DNA of 64,000 nt, from positions 3,916,116 to 3,980,115 of the forward strand of contig NC_033642.1 in assembly GCF_001540865.1 (NCBI RefSeq). Reading direction: 5' to 3'. Below are positions 24,467 to 34,127 of the stretch, piece by piece. The notes below the pieces were generated by a model that made no database searches, was not told where the DNA came from, and was given only the letters and a program-made list of their open reading frames with translations. Origin of the DNA: Ananas comosus (Eukaryota > Streptophyta > Magnoliopsida > Poales > Bromeliaceae). Made by a program: the position numbers and the translations under genes. Positions within the stretch are counted from its first letter, which is position 1, and the number at the start of each line of letters is the position of its first letter.

Positions 24467-25580
24467 TGTTAAGGATTTTGTATTGGCAAGTTTCGTGAAG
24501 TGAGTTGGAGTCTTGAAGAATCGAAGCGAATTGACAAAGATCAAAGAATTCAAGATTTCGAAAAAATCAGAAAATACCTCACGACATGAATCACGATGGT
24601 CAGGTAAAGTTTTAACTCATGTTATGGTGATTCATACTTAATTATAGGCATTAGAATGATTTAATCAAAGTTTGGTTAATTAGAAAGTACTTTGGACAAG
24701 TGCGGAACCTGAAACGATGCAAAACACGAAAAATTGCATTGTGTACCGGTACAGCAATCAAGCGCGTACCGGTACAGCCACTGACTTGGCTTCGTATTTC
24801 TGTTCCGTCCTTGTGTAACCGGTGACAGCCTTTCGTGTACCGGTACACAGTGTAAAACCGTGAAAACTTTCTAATTCGACTCCGATTGATTCTAAAGTCT
24901 ATAAATAAGCTATTGGGCTTCTCTAACAGATCAAGCATCATAAGAATACATGTTTGAGAAACCCTAGAGGCTTGGATTTCATCTAAAACCTATTTTCTAC
25001 ATATTAGCCTCTTTTAGGTCAAATCGGAATATTGTAATTTGATATCTATATGCCGATTTGATCTCCGCTTCGCTTGGAGTTTCTTTCTTGGTTTTCTACG
25101 ATACTCCTAAGCGAAGGATCACCATAATCATGATGCTCTTCATGACGGCGTCGTGGATTCGGCGTATTTGACGGCGGTTCGTGGATTCGGATCGTGGGCT
25201 CGTGGATTCGAGTGGCGTCGTGGATTCGGCGTGATTGAAGCTTCGTGGATTCGAAGTGGAGGCGTTCGTGGATTCGGACGTGAGGGCGTGGACAACCCGG
25301 AGGGTAGCGCGAAGATTCATAGGAGGTTAAGAGAGGTTGAGTCCGTGGAGTCGGTAATCACCTTGTAATCTTTTCTCTTAGTGAATTATTTTTTCGCGTG
25401 TTGGTCCCGTGGGTTTTTCTCCAAGTTGGAGTTTTCCCACGTAAATCTCGGTGTGCTTTTTATTTTCCGCATTTATTTTTATTGCATCGAGATTTGTGGT
25501 TTTTGGCCGTTAAACCTATTCACCCCCCTCTAGGTGATAGATACAATCTAGATAGATCCTTGGGCTCCTCAAAACTTTCA
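24467..25580 (+). repeat. 5' LTR of the gag-only element
   Basis: Starts TGTTAAGGATTTTG, ends AAAACTTTCA. U3 carries GTACCGGTAC palindromes near 24743 and 24768 and related words to about 24850, then a TATA-like CTATAAATAAGC (24899-24910). A leader of about seven CGTGGATTCG copies lies at 25150-25275. 1114 bp. Confidence 0.93.
24735..24910 (+). promoter_or_regulatory. LTR promoter: ACCGGT palindromes plus TATA box
   Basis: Palindromic GTACCGGTAC copies lie about 50-160 bp upstream of TATAAATA. Sirevirus LTRs are known for CCGG-rich palindromic repeats upstream of the TATA box, so this is the likely RNA polymerase II promoter of the element. Confidence 0.65.
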
Positions 25581-25582
25581 AT

Positions 25583-25594
25583 TGGTATCAGAGC
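25583..25594 (+). other. Primer binding site (Met-tRNA type)
   Basis: TGGTATCAGAGC follows the 5' LTR after two bases; it is the standard plant Copia PBS for initiator Met-tRNA. Confidence 0.95.
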
Positions 25595-25618
25595 GGGATC
25601 TAGATAAATTGTTATCTA

Positions 25619-27616
25619 ATGGCCGAAGGTGGTAACATTAATCGACCTCCGCTCTTCGACGGCACGAATTATGCCTATTGGAAAGTTCGCATGAGAGCTT
25701 TTCTAATTGCAATCGATGAGCGGGTTTGGAAAGCTATTGAATTTGGTTGGGAGCACCCTACCGAAGTTGTCAATAACGCTACCGTTCCTAAACCACGGAA
25801 CAAGTGGACAAAAGATGAAAACGAGTCATCTTCGTTTAACGGTAAAGGAATTAATGCTTTATTCAACGCTTTATCGCAAACGGAGTTTACTCGGGTTTCG
25901 GCATGCGAAACGGCAAAGGAAATTTGGGATACTCTACAAATTACACATGAGGGTACTAGTTTAGTAAAAATTCAAAAGCTCCAAATGTTGACTAGTCAAT
26001 TTGATTCTATTCGTATGGAGGAGCATGAATCTTTTACCGATTACTACACTAGGCTTCAAGATATCATTAATACATGTGCTAATTTGGGAGAGAAAATCCC
26101 GGATTCTAAAGTTGTTCGTAAAATTCTTCGAACTCTTCCGGAACGTTTTCGGGCTAAAGTAGCCGCGATCGAAACGGTCAAACATCCGGACGAGATGAAA
26201 GTCGAGGAATTAGTAGGTGCTTTACAAACTTACGAAATGACCTTTCCTACTAATCAATCTTCTTCCAAGTCTTCTTCTAAAAGCACAGGTGTTGCATTGA
26301 AATCTACAAAGGAGAAGGACGAAGACTCGAGTTCCGACGATGATTTATCAATTGCGGACTTTGAACAACAATTGGCGCTTCTTACGAAGAAGTTTCGTCG
26401 AAATTTTCGGAACAAGAATAGATTGGACAAGGCTTCATCATCTAAGCGACAATCTTTGTCTAAATCATCTTCATCTTCAAAGTCTAAGGATAAAAACCGT
26501 GCAAAGTCTTCAAAGGAAAAGGATGTATTTGAAGGCGAGATCCAATGCTTCAAGTGCAAAGGCTACGGCCACATTGCGACGGATTGTCCTTCAAAGAAGA
26601 CGTATAGACAAAAGGCTATGCAAGCAAAGACGTGGGATGATTCAACATCAAGTGAATCATCGTCAAGTGACGAAGAAAAGAATGATCAAATTGCCTTATT
26701 TGCTAATACTCCTTCGTCGAATGTTGTGTGTTTATCCTCTTTTGCTACTAACTCCAATATTTCTCTTTCTTCACATGATTCATCGAGCAACAATGGCGAA
26801 AGTGAGGAGGAATCAAACGACGACGACATAGCGGAAGCGTACAATCAACTTCTCATTGAATCAAAGAAGATGGCTAAACTCAACAAGAAGTTGAGACGTC
26901 GTTTGTTGGAACTTGAGGAGGAAAACAACAACGTAAAGAATTTGAATAAGGTTCTTGAGGAGGAAAGGGATTCAAACTTGAAGATTAATTCGGACCTCCA
27001 AGAGAAGCTTAATGATGCGGAATCAACGATCAAATCTTCTAACGACAAGATTGGATTTTTGGAGCAACAATTCGAGGAATCGCACACATCCAATAAGTCG
27101 TTGATCGATCAAGTTCGTCAACTCCAATCCGATCTTCAACAATTTTCTTCGGGATCAAAGAAGTTGGACAAAATGCTTGGATTGGGTCAAACGAGCAAAT
27201 TGGGCCTTGGATATGAACGGACATATGTTGAGAAGGATCAAACGGCGACATCTAAAGTCTCAACAACTTCAAAAGGCAAAGTGTGTCATCGATGTGGCAT
27301 CGAAGGACACATCAAAAGGAATTGCCCAAACAAAAATGGCAAGTCACAATCGGCAAATTCAAAACATCCATCGGCGTCATCTACTATTCGACATCCCCCA
27401 CGGAATCAAAAGCAAAATAATTTAAGTCGAGTGCCTCAAAAGAATCGGACTTCTAAGCCTAAACGCCAAGTTCTACCTAAGCCTCAAGCGAAGAAAACAC
27501 CAACGATTGATCAAAAATCTAAGCAAACGGCACCAAACGTCGACAAGCCGAGAAAACCAAAGATCCGACAAGTTTGGATCCGGAAAGGTGATATCTTTCC
27601 TTGCTCCTCGTCTTAG
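25619..27616 (+). CDS. Intact retrotransposon Gag, 665 aa
   Basis: Structural capsid/nucleocapsid protein of the gag-only element; it packages element RNA in cytoplasmic virus-like particles. The N-terminus (residues about 8-25, RPPLFDGTNYAYWKVRMR) and following 200 residues match the UBN2/Copia-type gag family. A first CCHC zinc knuckle (CFKCKGYGHIATDC, about residue 311) has all metal ligands. A Ser/Asp/Glu-rich stretch (about 338-405) and a Lys/Glu/Leu coiled-coil-like stretch (about 410-490) follow, then a second knuckle (CHRCGIEGHIKRNC, about 558) and a basic C-terminus. The ATG at 25619 is 25 bp past the PBS and is the only sensible start. It is uninterrupted, unlike the copy at 16088-17914. 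No protease, integrase or RT follows. Confidence 0.93.
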   Translation: MAEGGNINRPPLFDGTNYAYWKVRMRAFLIAIDERVWKAIEFGWEHPTEVVNNATVPKPRNKWTKDENESSSFNGKGINALFNALSQTEFTRVSACETAKEIWDTLQITHEGTSLVKIQKLQMLTSQFDSIRMEEHESFTDYYTRLQDIINTCANLGEKIPDSKVVRKILRTLPERFRAKVAAIETVKHPDEMKVEELVGALQTYEMTFPTNQSSSKSSSKSTGVALKSTKEKDEDSSSDDDLSIADFEQQLALLTKKFRRNFRNKNRLDKASSSKRQSLSKSSSSSKSKDKNRAKSSKEKDVFEGEIQCFKCKGYGHIATDCPSKKTYRQKAMQAKTWDDSTSSESSSSDEEKNDQIALFANTPSSNVVCLSSFATNSNISLSSHDSSSNNGESEEESNDDDIAEAYNQLLIESKKMAKLNKKLRRRLLELEEENNNVKNLNKVLEEERDSNLKINSDLQEKLNDAESTIKSSNDKIGFLEQQFEESHTSNKSLIDQVRQLQSDLQQFSSGSKKLDKMLGLGQTSKLGLGYERTYVEKDQTATSKVSTTSKGKVCHRCGIEGHIKRNCPNKNGKSQSANSKHPSASSTIRHPPRNQKQNNLSRVPQKNRTSKPKRQVLPKPQAKKTPTIDQKSKQTAPNVDKPRKPKIRQVWIRKGDIFPCSSS

Positions 27617-28785
27617 TCATTTTTGATCTTTAGTGTAATGCTTTGATTGGTGCTTGTTGTTTAATTTTATTCATTGCATTACATGTTTGAATGATTTTTG
27701 GTGCATTGAATTTTTGTTTATTTAAAAATCTTTTTGAGGAAGAGGTGTTTGGAAAATTCAAATCTTTGAGAAAGGAGATGATTGAGAATCGTTTTTGGAG
27801 AGAAAGTTTTTTTTAAAAAAAAAATTGTTTAAACGGGTTTTATCTTCACAATCATATTAAGTTAAATTCATATTAATTATCGTCTTTACTCCACTATTTA
27901 TTATTTTGACGATAATTTATTATATGATTTCTTATTGCATAAATTCATCAAAATTTTGAAATCAAATTTGATTTTTTGGTGATTAATTCATCTTGGTTGT
28001 GAGTGTTGGATATGATGAATGGATATTCTCTAATTGACTAAAATTCGTCAAAATTATTTTCAATTGTGAGATTGTCTAATTTAGGGGGAGTTTGAAATTG
28101 TTTAAAAATAAAAAAAAAGAGAAAAAGAAACTCCTATGTTTAAAAGATGTGGAAAGAGTTACATCCAAAAGGAGTGTGAAAACTACCACCACATGTAGGA
28201 AAGAGCTACCACCCCGGTCGTCCGGCAAGTGTGTGAAGCTACCACATGGAATTTAATTGAAAAAGCCGAAAAAGGTTGAAAAAAAATAAATATAAGTATA
28301 TTAGAATTTTCGGAGTTATAAGGTGGTAAGTTGAAAAGATGCTCAAAGAGCCACCCCCGGTGCCATATTAGTTAAATCTCTATTTTGAACGTGTTACGAC
28401 AAATTGGTGTCAATTTTTGTTGAATTTCTAAAAATCATTTTTCATCAACTTACATCTTGATGGTTTTGAATCATTAAATTATTTTTGATAATGAAATTTT
28501 GATGTTTTGATGTATTTTGAAATTTTATAATATCTTATTGTCATTATAATGATTCTTGGAGTAAAAGCCTTAATTTATTTGAAATTAATTTAATTTGATG
28601 GATTTTTAAAGCAAATTTTTCGAAATCTGAGATCGTTCGTCGAGCTTAGTCTCTCTCTTTCACTGCATTTGCATTTTAGGATGATGTTTTAGTTTCAGTT
28701 TTCTTTTATGGCCTGTAGCTATGACTAGACTACTCTCATGTTTTTCTAGTATGTTTTCTCTTTCTATTTGCTTTCTTTTGGCAAT
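27617..28785 (+). other. Non-coding spacer after gag
   Basis: AT-rich, no gene seen. It matches, inverted, the spacer of the minus-strand relative (about 14986-16000), with ACCACCACATGTAGG at about 28188. Confidence 0.7.
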
Positions 28786-28905
28786 TTTTGACAAAAAGGG
28801 GGAGAGCGTAGATGAAGGGGGAGAGCATGGATGAACAGGCATTGAACTAAGGCAGAGGATGATGAGTCCAAGGACAAAGGGGGAGATGTGAACAAAGGGG
28901 GAGAA
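28786..28905 (+). repeat. Cluster of polypurine-tract-like motifs
   Basis: Four AAGGGGGAGA-type words occur near 28795, 28814, 28876 and 28896, upstream of the functional tract at 29146. Several tracts before the 3' LTR are a known Sirevirus feature. Confidence 0.75.
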
Positions 28906-29145
28906 GGTATAAGAATTTAGTGCTAATCATTTTTGAATGAATTGTTTTGCAGGAAATCAAGACTTCAAGACTCCTAGTTGCGTCTAAGTCATAGAGTCTG
29001 TTTTAGGAGTTTTGATGTAATTTTGAGTTTCAAATTGTATTTGGATTACACGCGAGGGGTTCGATGTTTTGGTGATGACATTGAACTTCGTTTTTTCTTT
29101 AAATTGTAATTTGTGAGTTTGTGTGTGTTTTGTCACGAAATTGCC

Positions 29146-29156
29146 AAAGGGGGAGA
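29146..29156 (+). other. Polypurine tract
   Basis: AAAGGGGGAGA immediately precedes the 3' LTR start (29158), the expected plus-strand primer site. Confidence 0.9.
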
Positions 29157-29157
29157 T

Positions 29158-30446
29158 TGTTAGGTCCTATGTGTTGGCAAGTTTCGTGGGTCGAGTCGGA
29201 GTCTTGAAGAAGTTCGGAGCGGAGTATTGAAGATCGAAGAATCCAAGACTTCGAAGAATCGGAAAGGACGCAAAACACGCAAAACTTGAATCACGATGCG
29301 TAGGTAAGTTTTAAATCTTGTTTATGGTGATTCATACTTATTTATAGATCTTAGAATCATATTTTCAAGTTGTAATTGATTAGAAAGTTTCTAAGAGTTT
29401 GTAAAACCCGAAACAATGCATTTTCAGCGAAAATTGCATTGCTGTACCGGTACAAGGGTTTTCTGTCCAGGGTACAGCCATCAACGTTGCGCAGAAAGTT
29501 TGATGGTTGTTCCGGTACAAGGTTTTTCTGTCCAGGGTACAGCCATCAACGTTGCGCAGAAAGTTTGATGGTTGTTCCGGTACAAGCTTCATGCTGTACC
29601 GGTACAAGCCCTGTTCCGGAACAAGCTAAAGCTATCCAGGGTACAGGAGCTTCGCAGAAAAATCTTCCGTCATGGTGTACCCTGGACAGCTTTCCTTGTT
29701 CCGGTACAAGGTGCTGATTTTGGAAAGAAACTTTCTAATCCTACTCTGTTTTGATTCTAAAGTCTATAAATAAGCTATAGGGGTTCTCTAACTGATTAAG
29801 CATCACAAGAATACATGTTTGAGAAACCCTAGAGGCTCGGATTTCATTCTAAACCTATTTTCTACAAATTAGCCTCTTTAGATCAAATCGAGATATCGTT
29901 TCGCATTCTCTATATGTCGATTTGATCTCCGCTTCGCTTGGAGTTCTATTCCCTGGTTTTCTACGATACTCCAAAGCGAAGGATCACCATATTCATGATA
30001 TTCTTCATGGTGGCGTCGTGGATTCGGCGTATTTGACGGCGGTTCGTGGATTCGGATCGTGGGCTCGTGGATTCGAGTGGCGTCGTGGATTCGGCGTGAT
30101 TGAAGCTTCGTGGATTCGAAGTGGAGGCGTTCGTGGATTCGGACGTGAGGGCGTGGACAACCCGGAGGGTAGCGCGAAGATTCATAGGAGGTTAAGAGAG
30201 GTTAAGTCCGTGGAGTCGGTAATCACCTTGTAATCTTTTCTCTTAGTGAATTGTTTTTTCGCGTGTTGGTCCCGTGGGTTTTTCTCCAAGTTGGAGTTTT
30301 CCCACGTAAATCTCGGTGTGCTTTTTATTTTCCGCATTTATTTTTATTGCATCGAGATTTGTGGTTTTTTGTTGTTACACCTATTCACCCCCCCTCTAGG
30401 TGATAGATACAATCTAGATAGATCCTTGGGCTCCTCAAAATTTTCA
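29158..30446 (+). repeat. 3' LTR of the gag-only element
   Basis: Starts TGTTAGGTCCTATG, ends CAAAATTTTCA; 1289 bp. Leader and U5 are nearly identical to the 5' LTR, but the U3 palindrome block (29440-29720) differs in length and sequence and contains a 65-bp tandem duplication (TCCAGGGTACAGCCATCAAC at 29466 and 29531). The motifs here drift toward TGTTCCGGTACAAG. Confidence 0.9.
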
Positions 30447-31179
30447 CTAACCTCTCAAGAAGCCTAAAATCAAGCTAGAACCCAGGTAGGGTTGAAGATC
30501 TCTCCTCCAACAAGCTCCAAACCAAGCTTCAAAGCTTCTCCAATGGTAGGAAGGCCACCAAGATGCAAAAGAAGCAAAAGGGAGAGATCAAATCCAAAAA
30601 TTCCAAGCAAAAAAGAGGTAAAAAGCCATGGAAAAGTGGAGAGGACTCACCTCTCCCTCCTCTGGTCGCAGCACAAGAGCCCCTACCCAAGGGGTATGGG
30701 TTATATAAAGTGTTGGGACAATTACAAAATGAACCTCCAAAAACTGGCAGTCTGCGAACTGCACTGTGTACTGGTACGCGGGCTGGAGTACCAGTACCTC
30801 GCAGCCAAGGTCACCAAACCCGAGCCTCGGTCAAGCGAGAAAACACGTTGCGTATCAGTACCCGCGCGATGCAGTACCGATGCTAGACCCAATACCGGTA
30901 CTCAGGCAATACAGTACCGGTACTCTGCCTCGCAAAGCTCAAACCCGAGAGCTCTCTTCTCGAGTGCGCGACGCCGTTCCGGCACCCCTTCTCTGGTACT
31001 GATACCAGCACCCCAAAACCTACAGTTTGAAGGTTTTGGTGCTAAGTACTCATCCTCGCTCCTCAAGACACGAGTAATGGGTCGAAACACAGTCAACGAC
31101 CCTCCAGAAAACCTGAAAAAGCTCAAAACACTAATCAAACACTCGAACATTGCAATTTGCTAAAGTTCAGTGTATTACA

Positions 31180-31640
31180 TGACCCGAGTTCAGTACAATT
31201 AAACCGGGTCGCCGTCTTCGTGATAGGCTTGACCCGAGTTGGGCTAATTAAACTGGGTCGCCGTCTTCGTAATAGGCTTGACCCGAGTCCGGCTAATTAA
31301 ACCGGGTCTCCGTCTTCGTGATAGGCTTGACTCGAGTCCGGCTAATTAAACCGGGTCGCCGTCTTCGTGATAGGCTTGACCCGAGTTCGATTCAATTAAA
31401 CCGGGTCACCGTATTCATGATAGGCTTGACCCGAGTTCGGCTAATTAAAACGGGTCGCCGTCTTCGTGATAGGCTTGACCCAAGTTCGGTTCAATTAATC
31501 TGGGTCGCTGACTTCGTGATTGACTTGACCCGAGTTCGGTTCATTTAAACCGGGTCGCCGTCTTCGTGATAGGCTTGACCCGAGTTCGACTAATTAAACC
31601 GGGTCGCCGTCTTCGTGATAGGCTTGACCCGGGCGAGCCA
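31180..31640 (+). repeat. 49-50 bp satellite array, right part
   Basis: About nine further copies of the same unit (near 31208, 31257, 31306, 31355, 31404, 31454, 31504, 31554, 31603). The array before the LTR insertion therefore had about 19 copies. Confidence 0.95.
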
Positions 31641-31739
31641 AACCATAATGATAAATCAAACCGGATGATAAGCCGATCCAGTCTAATCAATGAGTCTAAT
31701 TTAAATCAAATCTCATACCGGTCAATCTAAATTGAATCA

Positions 31740-33080
31740 TTAAAGATATTAACCGAACCAAACCGAACTATGAGCTGGTTTGTCTTGAACCGAATTATGA
31801 AGGATTCGGCTTGAACCGAATTGGATCCGATCCGAACTGAACAGAATCGGATCCTGTCTGAACTGAACCCTAAAGAATTCGACTTGAACCAAAGTGAATC
31901 CAATCTGAACTGAATCGAACCGGTCCGAACCCAACCGGAGCCTGTCTGAACCGAACCATTAAGGATTCGACTCGAACCAAAGTGGATCCGATCAGAACCA
32001 AACCGAACCAGATCCGAACCGAACCGGAGCCTGTCTGAACCGAACCATAAAGGATTCAACTTGAACCAAAGTGAATCCGATCTGAACTGAACTGAACCGA
32101 ATCTTGTCTAAACCAAACCATTAAGGATTCGATTCGAACCACAGTGGATCCGATCAAAACAGAACCGAACCGGATCCGAACCGAACCGGATCTTGTCTGA
32201 ACCGAACCATAAAGGATTCGACTTGAATTAACCAAAGTGAATCCGATCTGAACTGAATCGAACCGGATCTGAACCGAACCGGATCCTGTCTGAACCGAAC
32301 AATAAAGGATTCAACTTGAACCAAGTGAATCCGATCTGAACCGAACTGAACCGGATCTTGTTTGAACTGAACCATAAAGGATTCGGCTTGAACGAAAGTG
32401 AATCTGATCTGAACTGAACCAAACCGGATCTGAATCGAACCGGAGCCTGTCTAAACCGAACCATTAAGGATTCGACTTGAACCGAAGTGGATAAAAACCG
32501 AGCCATAAAGGATCCGACTCAAACCGAAGTGGGTCCGATCCGAACCAAACCGTAAAAGATCCGACTCGAACCAAAGTGGGTCCAATCCGAACCGAACAGG
32601 ATTCGACTTGAACCAAAGTGGATCCGATCCGAACTGAACCGAACCAGATCCCATCTGAACCAAGCAGTAAAGGATTCAACTTGAACCGAAGTGGATCCAA
32701 ACCGAACCGTAAAGGATCCAACTCGAACCGAAGTAGGTCCGATCTGAACCTAACCGTAAAGGACCCGACTCAAACCAAAGTGGGTCCGATCTGGAGCAGA
32801 GCCATAAAGGATCCGACTCGAACCGAAGTAGGTCCGATCCGAACTGAACCACAAAGGATTCTACTCGAATCGAAGTGGGTCCAATCCGAACAGTAAAGGA
32901 TCCAACTCGAACCAAAATGGGTCCGATCCGAACAAAACCATAAAGGATCCAATTCGAACCGAAGTCGGTCCGATCCGATCCAAACCACAAAGGGTTCGAC
33001 TCGAACCCAAGTGGATCTGATCTAAACCGGACCATAAAGGATTCACCTCGAATCAAAGTGGGTCCGATCTAAACCGAACA
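31740..33080 (+). repeat. GAACC-rich tandem array
   Basis: Degenerate tandem units of about 47-60 bp (for example ATAAAGGATCCGACTCGAAC then CGAAGTGGGTCCGATCCGAA) in the right half, and longer composite units (about 100 bp, with CCGGATC(T/C)TGTCTGAACC) in the left half. The open frames on the minus strand (FGSDRLRFGSD-like) and + strand arise from the repeat. Confidence 0.92.
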
Positions 33081-34127
33081 ACATGAAGATCGAGCTAAAC
33101 TGAACCAAGCTATAAGTCAGTTTGACTTAAATTAGAAACTGGTTCAGCTCAAACTCAAGCCCAAAAGTTTTTTCGTTGAGCCGGAATGTAAGAGCTCAAT
33201 TTGAATCAAGCTCAAACATATCTTGAACCAAACCATGTGGATTCAATCCAAACCACACTGAACTATAAGAAGGTTAAAGTAGAGCCAAGATATAAGGGCT
33301 CAACCCAACCCAAAATTAAAAGGGACTTGAACTAAGTCACAAAAGTTCGACTTAAACCAAGTCTTGATGGGTTCCGAACCAAAGCATAACGGTTCAACCC
33401 AAACCAAATCCAAAGCGACCAAACAAACCTAAGGTCGCCCAACTCAAATCAAACACGAAGGTTTCAAGTCAACTCAACTTAAACCCAATCGTGATGATTC
33501 GAATTAAGTAAAACAACTCCATCCGAGCCGAAACAAATCAACGGTTCAAGCTGAGCTAGATGCAACTTAACCGGCTAAGTCAACTTAATCGACTCATAAG
33601 CCGAAAACAAATAACCATCAAGTCGTTAAACTGAACAAATGACCATCAAGTTGTTAAATTGAACAATCGAATCAAACTCAATTTAACCACCAAGTCGTTA
33701 AACTGGATCAAACTCAATTTGACCACCAAGTTATTAAACTGAGTAATCAAATCAAATTCAATTCGACCACCAAGTCGTTAAACTGGATAATCATATCTGA
33801 TCCCAATCGACTACCAAGTCGCTAAACTGGGTATTCTAGTCTTATAAAATTCATGTACAGTGCGGGTATGCCCCTGCTTAAGCTATGTACACGGCAAATC
33901 ATATTAATAAAATTTTATTTTCCTGTTTTATCTCTTTTATCATCAGCATTTATATTTGGCTTTGAATCGAGGGTTCCTTAACACTGAAAGTGTGGGGTAA
34001 TTAACAGCAGATTCTTGAGTCTGTTGGAAGTCATGAACCTATAATCCTGATTTCAAAATAAAATTCAAACAAATTTAATCTCTACCATGAATGACCACTC
34101 GTCTTAGAAATACCTACGGCGGGGCCG
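33081..34127. repeat. Degenerate repeats and AT-rich end of the 13.2-kb insertion
   Basis: 33090-33560 is diverged GAACC/TCAACC text. 33590-33835 has five or six copies of an ACCACCAAGTCGTTAAACTG-like unit about 60 bp long. 33840-34127 is AT-rich with TAATAAAATTTTATTTTCC and no ORF. No gene is seen. Confidence 0.7.

Larger units (their letters stand above)
24467..30446 (+). mobile_element. Gag-only, Sirevirus-like non-autonomous LTR retrotransposon
   Basis: Complete element of 5980 bp: 5' LTR 24467-25580, PBS, intact gag, non-coding spacer, purine tracts, 3' LTR 29158-30446, with perfect duplication CTAAC (24462-24466, 30447-30451) and TG...CA ends. There is no pol at all, so reverse transcription and integration would have to come from another element, as described for gag-only terminal-repeat (TR-GAG-type) elements of plants. 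The intact ORF and clear ends suggest a fairly recent insertion. Confidence 0.93.
22736..31179 (-). mobile_element. Solo LTR, about 2.46 kb (family A), interrupted by a gag-only element
   Basis: It begins TGTCACGCCTCGGGACCC (22736) and ends CAGTGTATTACA (31179), flanked by TGACC (22731-22735 and 31180-31184). The LTR parts are 22736-24466 and 30452-31179. In minus sense the palindrome cluster (31010-30770) precedes a TATA box (inverted TTATATAAAG near 30703-30712). It was inserted inside one unit of the 49-bp satellite and later received the 24467-30446 element. Confidence 0.9.
20977..34127. mobile_element. Unclassified 13.2-kb insertion built of tandem arrays (candidate)
   Basis: It interrupts the MULE exon between two GTTCG copies (20972-20976, 34128-34132). 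Contents: A/G-rich DNA (20980-21340), CT/GA and CGA microsatellites (21450-21830), a 49-bp satellite (22257-22735 and 31180-31640), a GAACC-rich array (31740-33080), an array around 'AAGTCGTTAAACTG' (33590-33835), and an AT-rich end with AATAAAATTTT (33908). No transposon protein of its own is visible. The ends GATTAAAA and GCGGGGCCG are not the TG...CA of LTR elements. It could be a decayed Ty3/gypsy LTR of the Tat/Ogre type or another class. Confidence 0.5.

Noticed and set aside
25096..25368. ORFs on both strands with repeated RGFGSW/NPRS peptides
   Set aside because: They translate the CGTGGATTCG repeats of the LTR leader.
22257..31640. Regular 49-bp repeats resembling a CRISPR array
   Set aside because: The entire unit repeats with no variable spacers, and the context is a plant transposon. 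It is a tandem satellite.
31727..33056. Overlapping minus- and plus-strand ORFs of 60-126 codons with FGSD/RIGP-like repeats
   Set aside because: They follow the GAACC repeat in several frames at once, with no domain and no consistent start; artefact of the array.
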